64,000 nt of DNA from Acidobacteriota bacterium (GTDB lineage Bacteria; Acidobacteriota; Blastocatellia; Pyrinomonadales; Pyrinomonadaceae), in NCBI GenBank assembly GCA_016700175.1, contig CP065003.1, forward strand, positions 878,001 to 942,000, given 5' to 3'. This document shows, in pieces, positions 51,183 to 61,813 of the stretch. The notes beneath the pieces are model-generated. The model did no database searches, was not told the origin of the DNA, and saw only the letters and a list, made by a program, of their open reading frames with translations. The position numbers and the translations under genes are program-made. Each line of letters opens with the position of its first letter. Position 1 is the first letter of the stretch.

Positions 51183-51977
51183 TCATTCCGCGGCACGGGC
51201 GTTCGCGATCGCGAACAAAGCCGATTTCGCCTGGAACGGGGTCATCTCCGGATACCTCTCGAGAAGGAGCGCAAGGACAGCTGAAATATGCGGGCACGCG
51301 AAGCTGTTCCCGGTCACGGTCTTGTAGGAGTTTCCTGTCCACGCAGTCCGTACATTGACGCCGGGCGCGGTCATCTCTATCACTTCACCGAACCTGAACC
51401 CGAACTCGAACGGATCTTTCTCGACATCCTTGGAAACAGCGATAAGCGAGGACGAGAACACCGAAGGAAAACTGGGCTGCGGAAGATTGTTAGCGGCTGA
51501 AACGACGATGCATCCTGCGAGATACGCACGGTCAAGCAGATCCCGGAGAGGCGCTGCATAGTGAGCCTTCGTCGTCCCCAGGCTCAGGTTGATGATCCTA
51601 TGGCTGCGGTTGATCGCAAACTCGAGACCCGCCAGGAACGAGTCGCCGTCGCCGATCCCGGCCGATCCGAGCACCTTGATGCTGTGAATCTCGGCATCTG
51701 GAGCGATGCGGGTCACGACACCCGCACAAGCCGTCCCGTGCCCGGCAGCATCGCCGGATTCGGACTCGCGAAAAATGATCCTCTTTCCTTCCTTTACGGC
51801 CTCGCTCGATGATCTGATCTTTCCGCGAAGGTCGGCATGCGTCAGTTCGATCCCGCTGTCGACGATCGCGATCGACACGCCCCGGCCGGTGCATTCCTTC
51901 CAGCTTTCGTCGATCCCGCCCGGAATCCCGGTTGCGGGCGCTCCTTCACTTGTTTCTGCAACGTTTGTGAACTCCAT
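51183..51977 (-). CDS. S8-family (subtilisin) serine peptidase, compact and unsecreted
   Basis: This is a 264-residue subtilase with the full triad: Asp in VSIAIVDSGIELTHADL, His in AAGHGTACAGVV, Ser in GNSFACPHISAVLALL, and oxyanion Asn in VSAANNLPQP. It lacks signal peptide and prodomain; only ~30 residues precede the catalytic core, so it is unlike secreted subtilisins and may act inside the cell. It starts 12 bases after the GAF-protein gene and is probably co-expressed with it. Confidence 0.9.
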   Translation of the reverse strand: MEFTNVAETSEGAPATGIPGGIDESWKECTGRGVSIAIVDSGIELTHADLRGKIRSSSEAVKEGKRIIFRESESGDAAGHGTACAGVVTRIAPDAEIHSIKVLGSAGIGDGDSFLAGLEFAINRSHRIINLSLGTTKAHYAAPLRDLLDRAYLAGCIVVSAANNLPQPSFPSVFSSSLIAVSKDVEKDPFEFGFRFGEVIEMTAPGVNVRTAWTGNSYKTVTGNSFACPHISAVLALLLERYPEMTPFQAKSALFAIANARAAE

Positions 51978-51989
51978 CTTGGGATCTCG

Positions 51990-52748
51990 TCAGGCGCTTC
52001 CGCCGTTACCGTACCGAACGAACGATGCGAGTATCTCTTCGCACAGAGCGCGCTCCTTTTCCCCGAGCGAGGAAGCCCGGCGCACCAGTTCGGCAAGCCT
52101 GATCCGGTCCTTGTGTCCCGCCGAGGCTTCGAGACCGGCGAAGAACGCTTCCACATCCTGCGATCCTTCGCCGTCGGCACTTTCCAGGATACGGCGGCTG
52201 AATTCCCCAAGAACGTCGGCGGACTTGTAGGCACGAACCAGCGATGCGACCGCGTCGGCATAATGAGCCGCGAGGTCCATCTCCTCGGGTGTGAACGGTT
52301 CGAAGGGTGGATCGCCATCGCGGTTCACGTACTCGAGCACGCCGATCACATCCCCGTCGAAATGAAGCGGTGTAGCCAGGATCGTGTGGGTGGAGAATCC
52401 CGTATTGCGGTCAATCTCGGAATAGAAGTTGGTCTCTCTTTCGGCGTCGCTCACTGCCATCGGCTGGCCCGTCGTAAAGACAAATCCGGCAATGCCTTTC
52501 CCGGACGGGATCTTCACGCCGATAAGGGAATCGGAGACCGACCCGCAGGCCCATTTGAATACGAGGTCGCCTTCTGCGCCTTCCGGAATGAGAACCGATG
52601 CGCCTTCGGCCTTGATCGACCTCGAAGACAGCTCCAGAAGGTTCTCGATCGACTCATTGAAAGGCGTTGTCAGGACCTCCGCCACCTCAACGGTTTCGAC
52701 TACCTTGCGTATCGCCTCAAGTACTTTGTCCGTAGGCCCGCCTCCCAA
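51990..52748 (-). CDS. GAF-domain sensor protein
   Basis: This 252-residue protein has a GAF domain at ~20-170 (LLELSSRSIKAEGASVLI..., GKGIAGFVFTTGQPMAV, ILATPLHFDGDVIGVLEYVN). An acidic helical tail without a kinase, cyclase or HTH domain follows. GAF domains bind small ligands or sense redox state. The start is TTG with AGGAGAG nine bases upstream; no ATG fits. Direct linkage to the subtilase gene suggests that the GAF protein regulates or is processed by the protease (inference). Confidence 0.8.
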   Translation of the reverse strand: MGGGPTDKVLEAIRKVVETVEVAEVLTTPFNESIENLLELSSRSIKAEGASVLIPEGAEGDLVFKWACGSVSDSLIGVKIPSGKGIAGFVFTTGQPMAVSDAERETNFYSEIDRNTGFSTHTILATPLHFDGDVIGVLEYVNRDGDPPFEPFTPEEMDLAAHYADAVASLVRAYKSADVLGEFSRRILESADGEGSQDVEAFFAGLEASAGHKDRIRLAELVRRASSLGEKERALCEEILASFVRYGNGGSA

Positions 52749-52883
52749 ATTGCGCTCTCCTGTGTGAATTCACGACTAAGGTAATTCAAGCCCCTGCAAA
52801 AAACAACTTCTGGAATCCGCGGGCAATTCCGTCTTTGCTTGAGCGAACCTGAAACTTGAATACGGCACGAATTCCGCTCGTTC

Positions 52884-52912
52884 TTGCGAACGGGAATGCG
52901 GTTCTGTAATAT
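52884..52912 (+). promoter_or_regulatory. Predicted sigma70-type promoter of the S41 peptidase gene
   Basis: TTGCGA (52884-52889), a 17-base spacer, then TAATAT (52907-52912). Transcription would begin near 52919, which argues against starts upstream of 52983. Confidence 0.6.
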
Positions 52913-52982
52913 GCATGGCACATTCACAGACCGGCCGATCTCGCAATTGTCTCGGGCGAAGTGTTCCTGCAGTCACTTCACT

Positions 52983-54698
<1,716 letters not shown>

Positions 54699-54701
<3 letters not shown>

Positions 54702-54734
54702 AAAAATGCCCGCCGGGTCACATTTCCGGCGGGC
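54699..54734 (-). terminator. Terminator of the YCF48-like gene (possibly bidirectional)
   Basis: GCCCGCCGG (54708-54716) and CCGGCGGGC (54726-54734) form a 9-bp stem, with TTTTTTT on the minus strand. Confidence 0.85.
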
Positions 54735-54858
54735 TAAAGAAACAGGAGGAATCAGAAGACTCAAAGCCGTGCTGGTTGATCAATGATCGGTGTATGCTCG
54801 ACTGAAAGCCTGTTTGACTGATGTGGACTCCCCGGGTCACGTTGCCCGGCCGTTCAGA

Positions 54859-55833
54859 TCAGTCCTTGTAACTGATGATTACCCCGTCCTTTCCGACGCT
54901 CCATCCGTGATCGCCCCTGACATAAAGCCCGTACAGATGATTCGTTGTGTTGCTGTTCTGTTCAGTCCAGGTGACCCCCCTGTCCCTGGTTCTCAGGATC
55001 GTTCCGCGGGCGCCGACTATCCAGCCGTCCTTGTCGTTCGGAAAATCGACCCGGAATAGTGTGGCCGTGACCGGCGAAGCGACCTTCAGCCAGGTACGTC
55101 CTCCGTCGACCGTCCTCAGTATCGTGCCGCCGGTTCCTACGGCATATCCGTCACGTTCGTCCCGGAAATCCACATTGTAGAGGACCTCTTGGGTGCCTGA
55201 ATCCTGAAGCTCCCAGGAATTGCCGTTATTCGTCGTCGCGAGGATGGTGCCCCTGTCGCCCACGATCCAGCCGTGGGACTTGCCGTCGAAATCCAGGTGA
55301 AACAGCTCGACCTTGGTCGGGACTTCCACACGGCTCCAGGTCTTTCCGCCGTCAACCGTGCGCATCAGCAGACTGCCGATGACGATCTCGTCATTATCAC
55401 GGTCAAGCACCGAACCGACGATAAATCCCTGGTTACGGCTGTTGAACCGTATGCTGAGAAACTCAGGTACCCCGTCCGCGAACTCCGACGGATTGGCGAT
55501 GAACGCTTCTTTCCAGTTCGCACCGCCGTCCGAAGTTTCGAACATCTTGCGGCCCGCGACAAGATAGCCGTCATCGTCATTCCGAAAATAGATCTCGTTT
55601 ATGTTGGCCGCAGTGTTCAGGACCCGTTTGGTCCAGGTGTTGCCGCCGTCACGGGTCTGGGCGAGGTAGCCCTCGTCTCCGGCGACCCAGCCTGTATTGG
55701 ACGACGTGAAGAAGACGCTGATCAAATCGCCCGTTCCGGATCCTCTGCGGATCTGCCAGCTGTCCTGGGCGAAAACAGGAACAGCGGCGAACACAAATAG
55801 GACTGCGATCAATGATGAAACTCTGAATGACAT
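54859..55833 (-). CDS. YCF48/HCF136-like beta-propeller protein, exported
   Basis: This 324-residue protein has a signal peptide (SSLIAVLFVFAAVPVFA). About six BNR/Asp-box-like repeats follow, each with a TxDGGxTW pattern (TRDGGNTW, TSDGGANW, TVDGGKTW, TNNGNSW, TVDGGRTW, TRDRGVTW) and a GWxVGDxG strand, forming a propeller. In photosynthetic organisms YCF48 helps photosystem II assembly; in this setting it is a general periplasmic or outer-surface propeller of unknown role. A terminator follows. Confidence 0.87.
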   Translation of the reverse strand: MSFRVSSLIAVLFVFAAVPVFAQDSWQIRRGSGTGDLISVFFTSSNTGWVAGDEGYLAQTRDGGNTWTKRVLNTAANINEIYFRNDDDGYLVAGRKMFETSDGGANWKEAFIANPSEFADGVPEFLSIRFNSRNQGFIVGSVLDRDNDEIVIGSLLMRTVDGGKTWSRVEVPTKVELFHLDFDGKSHGWIVGDRGTILATTNNGNSWELQDSGTQEVLYNVDFRDERDGYAVGTGGTILRTVDGGRTWLKVASPVTATLFRVDFPNDKDGWIVGARGTILRTRDRGVTWTEQNSNTTNHLYGLYVRGDHGWSVGKDGVIISYKD

Positions 55834-55947
55834 TGTGTAACTCCTGAAAACTGCAAAGGGAGAAAGGGAATGAGGTGGCTCCTTTCATTAGAAAATACAA
55901 TTTCAGATGAAAAAAGTCACCCCATTCATTCTGCCTCTGGAAGAACA

Positions 55948-58185
55948 CTACTCACGTACGTAGTAAACATGTCCGTCCAGAACAAAGGTAACATTTTTCC
56001 CGATCGCCAGATATTTCGCCGCCGAAGAGTTGTTCAGCGCCAGGTCGAAATACTCTCTCGATCCGAACTTCAGCCTGATCTCCGGAAGACGCTTCGATTC
56101 GTCGAACGCGGTGTCAGTCCACACTTCTTTGTCCTTTATGAAGTTCTTGGTGCCGACGAACCTGTTGGACTCTGTCTGTCCCAGAAACACGCTGTCGCTA
56201 CCTCCCGCGGCCGAAGGCGCCGCAAGGGTGTTTGACTGCAAAGTGTTCTGCTGAACGCTCATTTTGACGGCTCCCCGGCCCGATTCTTCCCGCATCGTCC
56301 GGGCGATGTCCTCACTCGCTGCTCCATCGATCGCGAATCGGTTCCCGACCGTGTCCCGCGCGCGGAACGATCCGTCCGTCGCGAGATACGAGGTATAGGG
56401 AGTGACAATACCGTACCGCGTGCCGAGGTCGACGATCTCGTCCTTGAGCTCCTTGCTTTCACCGTTTATGCGGATCTGCTCCATCAGCCAGCCGACCCGC
56501 CTCGACGCCCAGAGCCTCGGCAGAAACTCGTTCTCGAGCGATTTCAGGGGAAAATCAAGTTCGCGGAATTCGAACGTCCGCCTCCCGCTGCCGAACAAGC
56601 CGGAAAGCCGTAGCGTGACGTTTTTGAGATCGCCTTGATTCCGGTATCTGCCGGTGATCACCGATTGGGATCCGCGGAAGATGTCGGACAGTTCTCGCGG
56701 GTAGTTCTTCTCGATATCCACGGGGCCGTAGTCGATCTCGACATCCGAAAGCACCGGTGAGTTGACCTTGTCGAAGAACGAAGAAACCCTGATCTCGAGG
56801 TCCTCTTTCGGCTGGACGTATCCGGCAAGGCCAGCATTTTCACTACCTAGCGTGTCCAGGAGGCGAGTGTTGACATCGTAGCCGACGCCGAACGGGAACA
56901 GTCGGAGTCCGTACACTTTCTTTGTACGCACATTGTCGACAATCTTTTCAACTTCCCTCTCTCCGACAGTCGGAAGCCCGTCCGTGAGCAGCACGAGCAT
57001 CTTCGGGCGCTCGCTGCCGTCGAACTGCGCAAGCGCGGCCTGTAAAGCGTCGTTGATGTTCGTGCCTCCGTTCGCCTTTAGGTCCGCGACGAAATCGACG
57101 CCCCGGCGCTTGTTCGCCTCGGTAGCTTCAAGAAGCCGGGTCTCCATCAAGTGCTCTTCTCCTGAAAAACTGATCACGTTGAACCTGTCGCCTTGATTAA
57201 GAGAGCGTATTCCGAAGTTCAGCGCGGGCCTCGCTTTCTCAAGCTTTCCGTCGTCCTGCATCGATCCGGAGGTGTCGAGAACGAATATCACGTCCTTCGC
57301 GACCGACCTCTGCTCGAGGCCGTCGTTCGGCGAGACCATCAGCAGGTAATAGCCGTCCTTTCCCGCTTCTCTGTATGTGATCAACGACAGTCCAAACTCC
57401 GACTTTGAAAGACCGTAGAAGAGACGGAAGTCGTTCGGATCGCCGTTCGATTCGAACGTTACCACGGCTCGGTTGCCGCCGTTCAGGTTGGTGTCGATCT
57501 TGTGCGAAGGTGAGTAGATATTCCTCAGCGGCTCTTTCGCAACGATCTCGATCCGGCCGGCCACTGTGCCGAACTGCTGGCTCCCCCGCGGTTCGCGCCC
57601 TGCCGCCGCGCGGTTCCAGACCGCCTTCCCGGTTCCGAGAGGGTACACGTACGAAACCGTCCCCGAATCCGCTCCAAGCACCTGCGAATAGGTCAGCTCG
57701 AGTTTCTTCTCCGAATCTGCAGGAATCGGGAAGATCGAGGCCTGGAACAGATCTTCGCCCGCGTATTCCAGCAATCCGGGGTCCATCATCGACCTGACGA
57801 TCTGGTCGTATATTCTTCTCGCTTCTTCCTTCGAACGGACTTCTCCGGTCAGTCTCTTCCCGTTTTCCCAGATCGCGAATCCCTGAACCGAGGCATTCCC
57901 GGGGATCGGAAAGAAGTAGATTCCTTCGAGAGTGAAGCCCGTGCGGTTCTCGAATACCTGTACAACTTTCGTCGTGGCCACCTGGCCTTCGATCCTGGTG
58001 TCGATGTTCACCGATTTGACGGGCAGATTGACTGGAAGGGCGATCCCGGGAGGGACGGGGCGCGGGCACCTTCTTTGGATATCGCAGGGGCGCGGGATGA
58101 TTATCCCCTGGGCGAAGGTCACCGATGCAGAAAACAGCAGAAACGGTGCAAGACCGGCCGCAAGAACCAGGTTCCTCAGACTCAT
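55948..58185 (-). CDS. VIT and von Willebrand factor A domain protein, exported
   Basis: This is a 745-residue protein with a signal peptide (~1-26). A VIT domain (~45-175) carries VNIDTRIEGQVATTKVVQVFENRTGFTLEG and LTYSQVL. A vWA domain (~290-470) has an intact MIDAS: DTSGSMQ, Thr in GGTNINDAL, and Asp in LLTDGLPTVG. The C-terminal ~270 residues are beta-rich, with a Ser/Gln linker. Bacterial VIT-vWA proteins resemble inter-alpha-trypsin inhibitor heavy chains and are thought to mediate metal-dependent protein contacts at the cell surface. Start 58185 follows AAGGAGAAG; longer frames upstream are rejected. Confidence 0.88.
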   Translation of the reverse strand: MSLRNLVLAAGLAPFLLFSASVTFAQGIIIPRPCDIQRRCPRPVPPGIALPVNLPVKSVNIDTRIEGQVATTKVVQVFENRTGFTLEGIYFFPIPGNASVQGFAIWENGKRLTGEVRSKEEARRIYDQIVRSMMDPGLLEYAGEDLFQASIFPIPADSEKKLELTYSQVLGADSGTVSYVYPLGTGKAVWNRAAAGREPRGSQQFGTVAGRIEIVAKEPLRNIYSPSHKIDTNLNGGNRAVVTFESNGDPNDFRLFYGLSKSEFGLSLITYREAGKDGYYLLMVSPNDGLEQRSVAKDVIFVLDTSGSMQDDGKLEKARPALNFGIRSLNQGDRFNVISFSGEEHLMETRLLEATEANKRRGVDFVADLKANGGTNINDALQAALAQFDGSERPKMLVLLTDGLPTVGEREVEKIVDNVRTKKVYGLRLFPFGVGYDVNTRLLDTLGSENAGLAGYVQPKEDLEIRVSSFFDKVNSPVLSDVEIDYGPVDIEKNYPRELSDIFRGSQSVITGRYRNQGDLKNVTLRLSGLFGSGRRTFEFRELDFPLKSLENEFLPRLWASRRVGWLMEQIRINGESKELKDEIVDLGTRYGIVTPYTSYLATDGSFRARDTVGNRFAIDGAASEDIARTMREESGRGAVKMSVQQNTLQSNTLAAPSAAGGSDSVFLGQTESNRFVGTKNFIKDKEVWTDTAFDESKRLPEIRLKFGSREYFDLALNNSSAAKYLAIGKNVTFVLDGHVYYVRE

Positions 58186-58285
58186 AATACTTCTCCTTTT
58201 TAAGCTTGGAGCGCGGGGAAGTGCGCTCAGGTCAGTGCTTGTTTGGACGGTCGTTGGAACGTGCCGAATATTTTCGCTTGCAGGA

Positions 58286-58954
58286 TCAGGGACTCGCGTC
58301 GTTGTACAGGGCCTCGGCAAGCACCGCTTCGAACGCTGTCCGTACGCTTTCAGCCATCTGGTGAGCGCGCCGAAGGTTGTTCTCAAGCGACGAGATGCTG
58401 GTATCGATCTGGCCAAGGAGGTTCTCCAGGTTTCTTTTCTCGATCTCCAGTTCCGATTGCCTTTGTTCCCGAAGGTCCTCAGGGCGGAAAGATCCGGAAA
58501 GGGATGTGTAGCCCGAAATGACCTCCGGACGAAGGTTGTACTCGACCTGCTGAAGCTTTGTCGAAACGCTGTTCTGCTTCTCGATCATGTTGATCAGCTG
58601 CGACCTCAGCGATTCGGCCCTTTGTTCGAGCTTCGTGAGAACGTCAAGATAGAAGATCAGCTTCTTCTGTTCGGCATCGGACAGCGCATCGAGCGAGAGC
58701 GCGGGAGTGTTCTCGTCGGGCGATTCCTGAGGTACCGTTTCTGCTTGGCTGTTTTGCCTGGTCCTTTCGCGGATCAGCGCCTCGATATCGTCATCGCGAC
58801 TTACCACCACGGGCATTTCGGCGTCGGGCGTGGGCGTAGGCGTCGGCGGCACCGTCTGGGCGGGGGATGTAAAAGCGAACGCGAGCAGCAGCAAACCGGC
58901 AGACAGCGCGATATTCATTGGTTTTCCGTGGCGGAGGGCGATAAATGGTTCCAT
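58286..58954 (-). CDS. Exported coiled-coil protein of unknown function
   Basis: This is a 222-residue protein. A hydrophobic N-terminal segment (LSAGLLLLAFAFTSPAQ) acts as a signal peptide, followed by a Pro/Thr-rich linker (PPTPTPTPD). From ~100 onward is a long coiled coil rich in Leu, Glu, Arg and Gln (LTKLEQRAESLRSQLINMI..., ELEIEKRNLENLLGQI). No known family is recognised. ATG 58954 (GAGG upstream) is chosen; 58918 is possible. It is 100 bp upstream of the VIT-vWA gene on the same strand and may be its partner. Confidence 0.7.
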   Translation of the reverse strand: MEPFIALRHGKPMNIALSAGLLLLAFAFTSPAQTVPPTPTPTPDAEMPVVVSRDDDIEALIRERTRQNSQAETVPQESPDENTPALSLDALSDAEQKKLIFYLDVLTKLEQRAESLRSQLINMIEKQNSVSTKLQQVEYNLRPEVISGYTSLSGSFRPEDLREQRQSELEIEKRNLENLLGQIDTSISSLENNLRRAHQMAESVRTAFEAVLAEALYNDASP

Positions 58955-59094
58955 TGGAGTATCCTCATCGGGCCGGAAGCCCCTGCGTAAAGGGCGGATT
59001 CTCATATCTTCGGCGATTAGTTTATACTTGCGCTTGTTCCGATGACAACGGGTTCGCAGTCCTTTGCACGCCCCTCCCTTAGTCAAGTTCCGCG

Positions 59095-60048
59095 ATGATC
59101 ATTAGAGCCGACAAGATCTCGAGACGCGTTGAAGACAAATGGGTCCTGCGTGACCTTTCGTTCGAGACCCGCGCCGGCGAAGTATTCGGCGTGCTCGGTC
59201 TGAATGCCGGTGGCAAGACTCTGCTGTTGCGGACCCTCGCAGGGCTTGAGCCGCTCGATACAGGAACGATCACAGTTTCGGGCGAGGTTGCCGACCTTCG
59301 CCAGGAATGCGAATTCGTTCCCGCAACCGCATTGTCGTCCCGAGGCGGCTTCTTGAGGCGGCCGGGTCCGGAAAGCCCTCTGGAGAAGGTCGAGAGGATC
59401 AACAGATCTCTCGAGAGCGGCAAGACATTCATACTTCTCGACGGTGTCTTCGACGGCCTCGACCCCGTGAATGCAGACAAACTGAGGGAACGGATCTTCG
59501 AACGCGCGGCGGCGGAGACGAACACCTTCATCGTTTCCGGAACGGACCGTCGCCAGATCTACCTGACCTGCGACAGGATAGGGATCCTTCACAACGGAGA
59601 GTTCGTGCAGACGGGAGCTCCGGAAGAGATCTACAAGGCCCCCGAATCACCCGTTTCTGCAAGCCTGACCGGTTACGTCAACCTTATCCGGGCGCGGCGG
59701 CTCACTTCAAGCAAGAAGGACGTTCACGAGTTCGTAACGATCGACGGTGAGCACAGGCTGACGGCCGAGGCCACGGAAAAGCGCCGGCTTTCGCCCATCA
59801 ACAAGGATACGCTGCTTTCGATCAGGCCCGAAGAGATCTCGATATCGTTCGGCGCGTCCTTCCCCGAAGACAATCTGATCAAGGCCCGAGTCACCGACGT
59901 AAGGTTTCTGGGACCGGTGACAAGGGTCAAGCTCGACGCGAACGGGCTTTCCCTCCAGGCGCTCGTTCTGCGGCTCGTGGGACTGGAGATCGGCGAGGAG
60001 TGCATGGTGGGTATACCGCCGGACCGCATAAAGATACTTCCGGAATAG
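59095..60048 (+). CDS. Degenerate ABC-type ATPase with C-terminal TOBE-like domain
   Basis: This is a 317-residue protein. The N-terminal part aligns with ABC ATPases: Walker A GLNAGGKT (~35-42) is intact, but Walker B reads FILLDGVFDGLDP with Gly where the catalytic Glu belongs. The LSGGQ signature and Q-loop are missing, the helical subdomain is shortened, and the switch His is not seen (VSGTDRRQ). The C-terminal ~90 residues (LLSIRPEEISISF...VTDVRFLGPVTRVKL) match the TOBE regulatory domain of sugar/polyamine importers. No permease is adjacent, so it may bind rather than hydrolyse ATP. Confidence 0.75.
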   Translation: MIIRADKISRRVEDKWVLRDLSFETRAGEVFGVLGLNAGGKTLLLRTLAGLEPLDTGTITVSGEVADLRQECEFVPATALSSRGGFLRRPGPESPLEKVERINRSLESGKTFILLDGVFDGLDPVNADKLRERIFERAAAETNTFIVSGTDRRQIYLTCDRIGILHNGEFVQTGAPEEIYKAPESPVSASLTGYVNLIRARRLTSSKKDVHEFVTIDGEHRLTAEATEKRRLSPINKDTLLSIRPEEISISFGASFPEDNLIKARVTDVRFLGPVTRVKLDANGLSLQALVLRLVGLEIGEECMVGIPPDRIKILPE

Positions 60049-60085
60049 ACATCCGAGTCCCGCTCAGAACGGAAGACAAATAAGT

Positions 60086-60115
60086 GAGGCCGCGATTCAA
60101 TGCGGCCTCTTCGCT
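60086..60115 (+). terminator. Intrinsic terminator after the ABC-like gene
   Basis: GAGGCCGC (60086-60093) pairs with GCGGCCTC (60102-60109), followed by TTCGCTT. Confidence 0.65.
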
Positions 60116-60139
60116 TCTGGGGACACGTTGTGTCCGGTT

Positions 60140-61669
60140 TTAACGGACGTTAATCACGAACTTGACCTCGACCCGCCTGTTCTTGGCGCGGTTCCTGTTC
60201 GTGTTGTTCGGGACCACTGGGAACGTGCCTCCGTAGCCCTTCGCTTCAAGCCTGTCCGTTCCGACGCCCAGGCTGATGAGCTTGTCGGCCATCGCACGGG
60301 CGCGCTCGTCGGTCAGAGTCTGAAGCTCTTCAGGCGTCCCGCGGTCATCTGTGTGCGACTCGATGATCACCCTGTAGTTTGGACTGCTGTTGATGACCTC
60401 GCCGAGCCAGGTCATCTTCGTCTCGGCATTGGCGGCAAAGCTGCTGACCCTGATCCCGGACCAGAAATCCTCTCCCACGGTGAGAACCAGCCCCGTTTCG
60501 GTCTCTTCAACCGTGCCAAATCTTTCAAGCGACTTCTTCATCGCCGGCACATTGGCCTTCACCTGCTGGAGCAGCTTCTCGCGGTCCCTTTCCTCTTCAA
60601 GGGCCTTCTTGCTCGCCTCGACACTTGCCAACTGGATCTTCGCATCCTGGGCCTCCTTGCGGAGCCGGCTGACCTCGGCCGTCAGCTGTTTGACCTGATT
60701 CGAGAAATTCAGCGCGTCGCGCTCCGCGAGTTCCCTGGCCCTCGTCTCGCGGGCGAGTTCGGTCCTCAGCGATTCGATCTCCGTCCGCGCGTCGGAGAAC
60801 TTGTTCTCCGCTTCCCTGAGCTCGGCGTCCTGACGGATCTTCTCATTCCGCTTTTCGCGTGCTTCCTTGCGGGCGTTCGCCGTGGCTTCCGCCTTCACGG
60901 CGGAACTGATCGCCTTGCGGGCCGCGATATCAACGTATTCTTCGTCCCTGCCCGCCTGCCAGGCCGACTCGGCGTTCTTAAGAAGTCCCTCGGCTTCGTC
61001 CAGTTCTTCCGCCGCGTCGCGCGGCGCGCCGGCATATTTCGCGAGCGCGATCGCCTGCTTTGCCTGCAGTATCGACGGAGGCGTGCGCCTGTAATCTACA
61101 TCGGCTATCTCCGGTGTGCGGGCGTCGTTGAAATAATCGCTTGAATTCCCGAAATACTGGATCGACGTGGCCGTAGTCAGAGGTGTGCCGGAGCGCGTGT
61201 ATGCGCTGAAGTTCTCGAGCATTATCTCCTGGCTCGGCCGGCTTACAAGGAAATGCGGCTCCGCCGTAACGATCAGCGCGAATGTCTGCAGCCTTGTCGT
61301 TACTTTGATCGTGGAATCGAACTCGAAGAACCCGCGGCGTTTTATCTCGCCCAGGTTGTCTATCTGCCCGTTCGGTGAGATCGCCCAGAGCACGTACGTC
61401 GCGTAACCCGCACCGAGCTCGAACGGCCTCGGCATCTTCGAGACCGAAAGTTGGATCTCTGTGCCGTTTTTCTGCGTCCTTTCGACCTTCCCTTCGCCTT
61501 TCATCCGAGGAAAGCGAGTGGTGCCGCGGAACCTTACCACGACGTTTTCATCGAGGGGATATGTGATCGCCTTCGTTTCCCTGGCTATGTCGACCTGCGC
61601 GAAGACGGTGGAAGCAGTAAGGACAAGCGCACTTGCTAACAGCAAGGAGTACTTCTTCAGAATTGTCAT
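60140..61669 (-). CDS. OmpA-family envelope protein with coiled coil
   Basis: This is a 509-residue protein. The signal peptide is TILKKYSLLLASALVLTASTVFA. A beta-rich N-domain (~25-165) is followed by an Ala/Glu-rich helical region and long coiled coil (~195-385). A C-terminal OmpA domain (~395-509) binds peptidoglycan: YRVIIESHTDDRGTPEELQTLTDERARAMADKL and NRNRAKNRRVEVKF. It probably ties the outer membrane to the cell wall. ATG 61669 has GGAGAAATAACA upstream; the frame before it is rejected. The first OmpA strand is less conserved. Confidence 0.9.
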   Translation of the reverse strand: MTILKKYSLLLASALVLTASTVFAQVDIARETKAITYPLDENVVVRFRGTTRFPRMKGEGKVERTQKNGTEIQLSVSKMPRPFELGAGYATYVLWAISPNGQIDNLGEIKRRGFFEFDSTIKVTTRLQTFALIVTAEPHFLVSRPSQEIMLENFSAYTRSGTPLTTATSIQYFGNSSDYFNDARTPEIADVDYRRTPPSILQAKQAIALAKYAGAPRDAAEELDEAEGLLKNAESAWQAGRDEEYVDIAARKAISSAVKAEATANARKEAREKRNEKIRQDAELREAENKFSDARTEIESLRTELARETRARELAERDALNFSNQVKQLTAEVSRLRKEAQDAKIQLASVEASKKALEEERDREKLLQQVKANVPAMKKSLERFGTVEETETGLVLTVGEDFWSGIRVSSFAANAETKMTWLGEVINSSPNYRVIIESHTDDRGTPEELQTLTDERARAMADKLISLGVGTDRLEAKGYGGTFPVVPNNTNRNRAKNRRVEVKFVINVR

Positions 61670-61813
61670 TGTTATTTCTCCGGATTTGGGGACGGTAACC
61701 CCGAGATGATGCGTCACATTATACAGGCGTTGCTATCCCGCAGGAAATGAATGACAAACGCGGTCTTGGACACCTCGTGCTGACGTAAAGTATATTCGGA
61801 AACCTGATCTGAA

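Noticed and set aside
51052..51186. 44-codon minus-strand frame that fills the gap between the subtilase and M16 genes, with ATGA overlap
   Set aside because: It has no Shine-Dalgarno sequence, much lower third-position GC than its neighbours and no recognisable features; a gap of this length staying open is not unlikely by chance.
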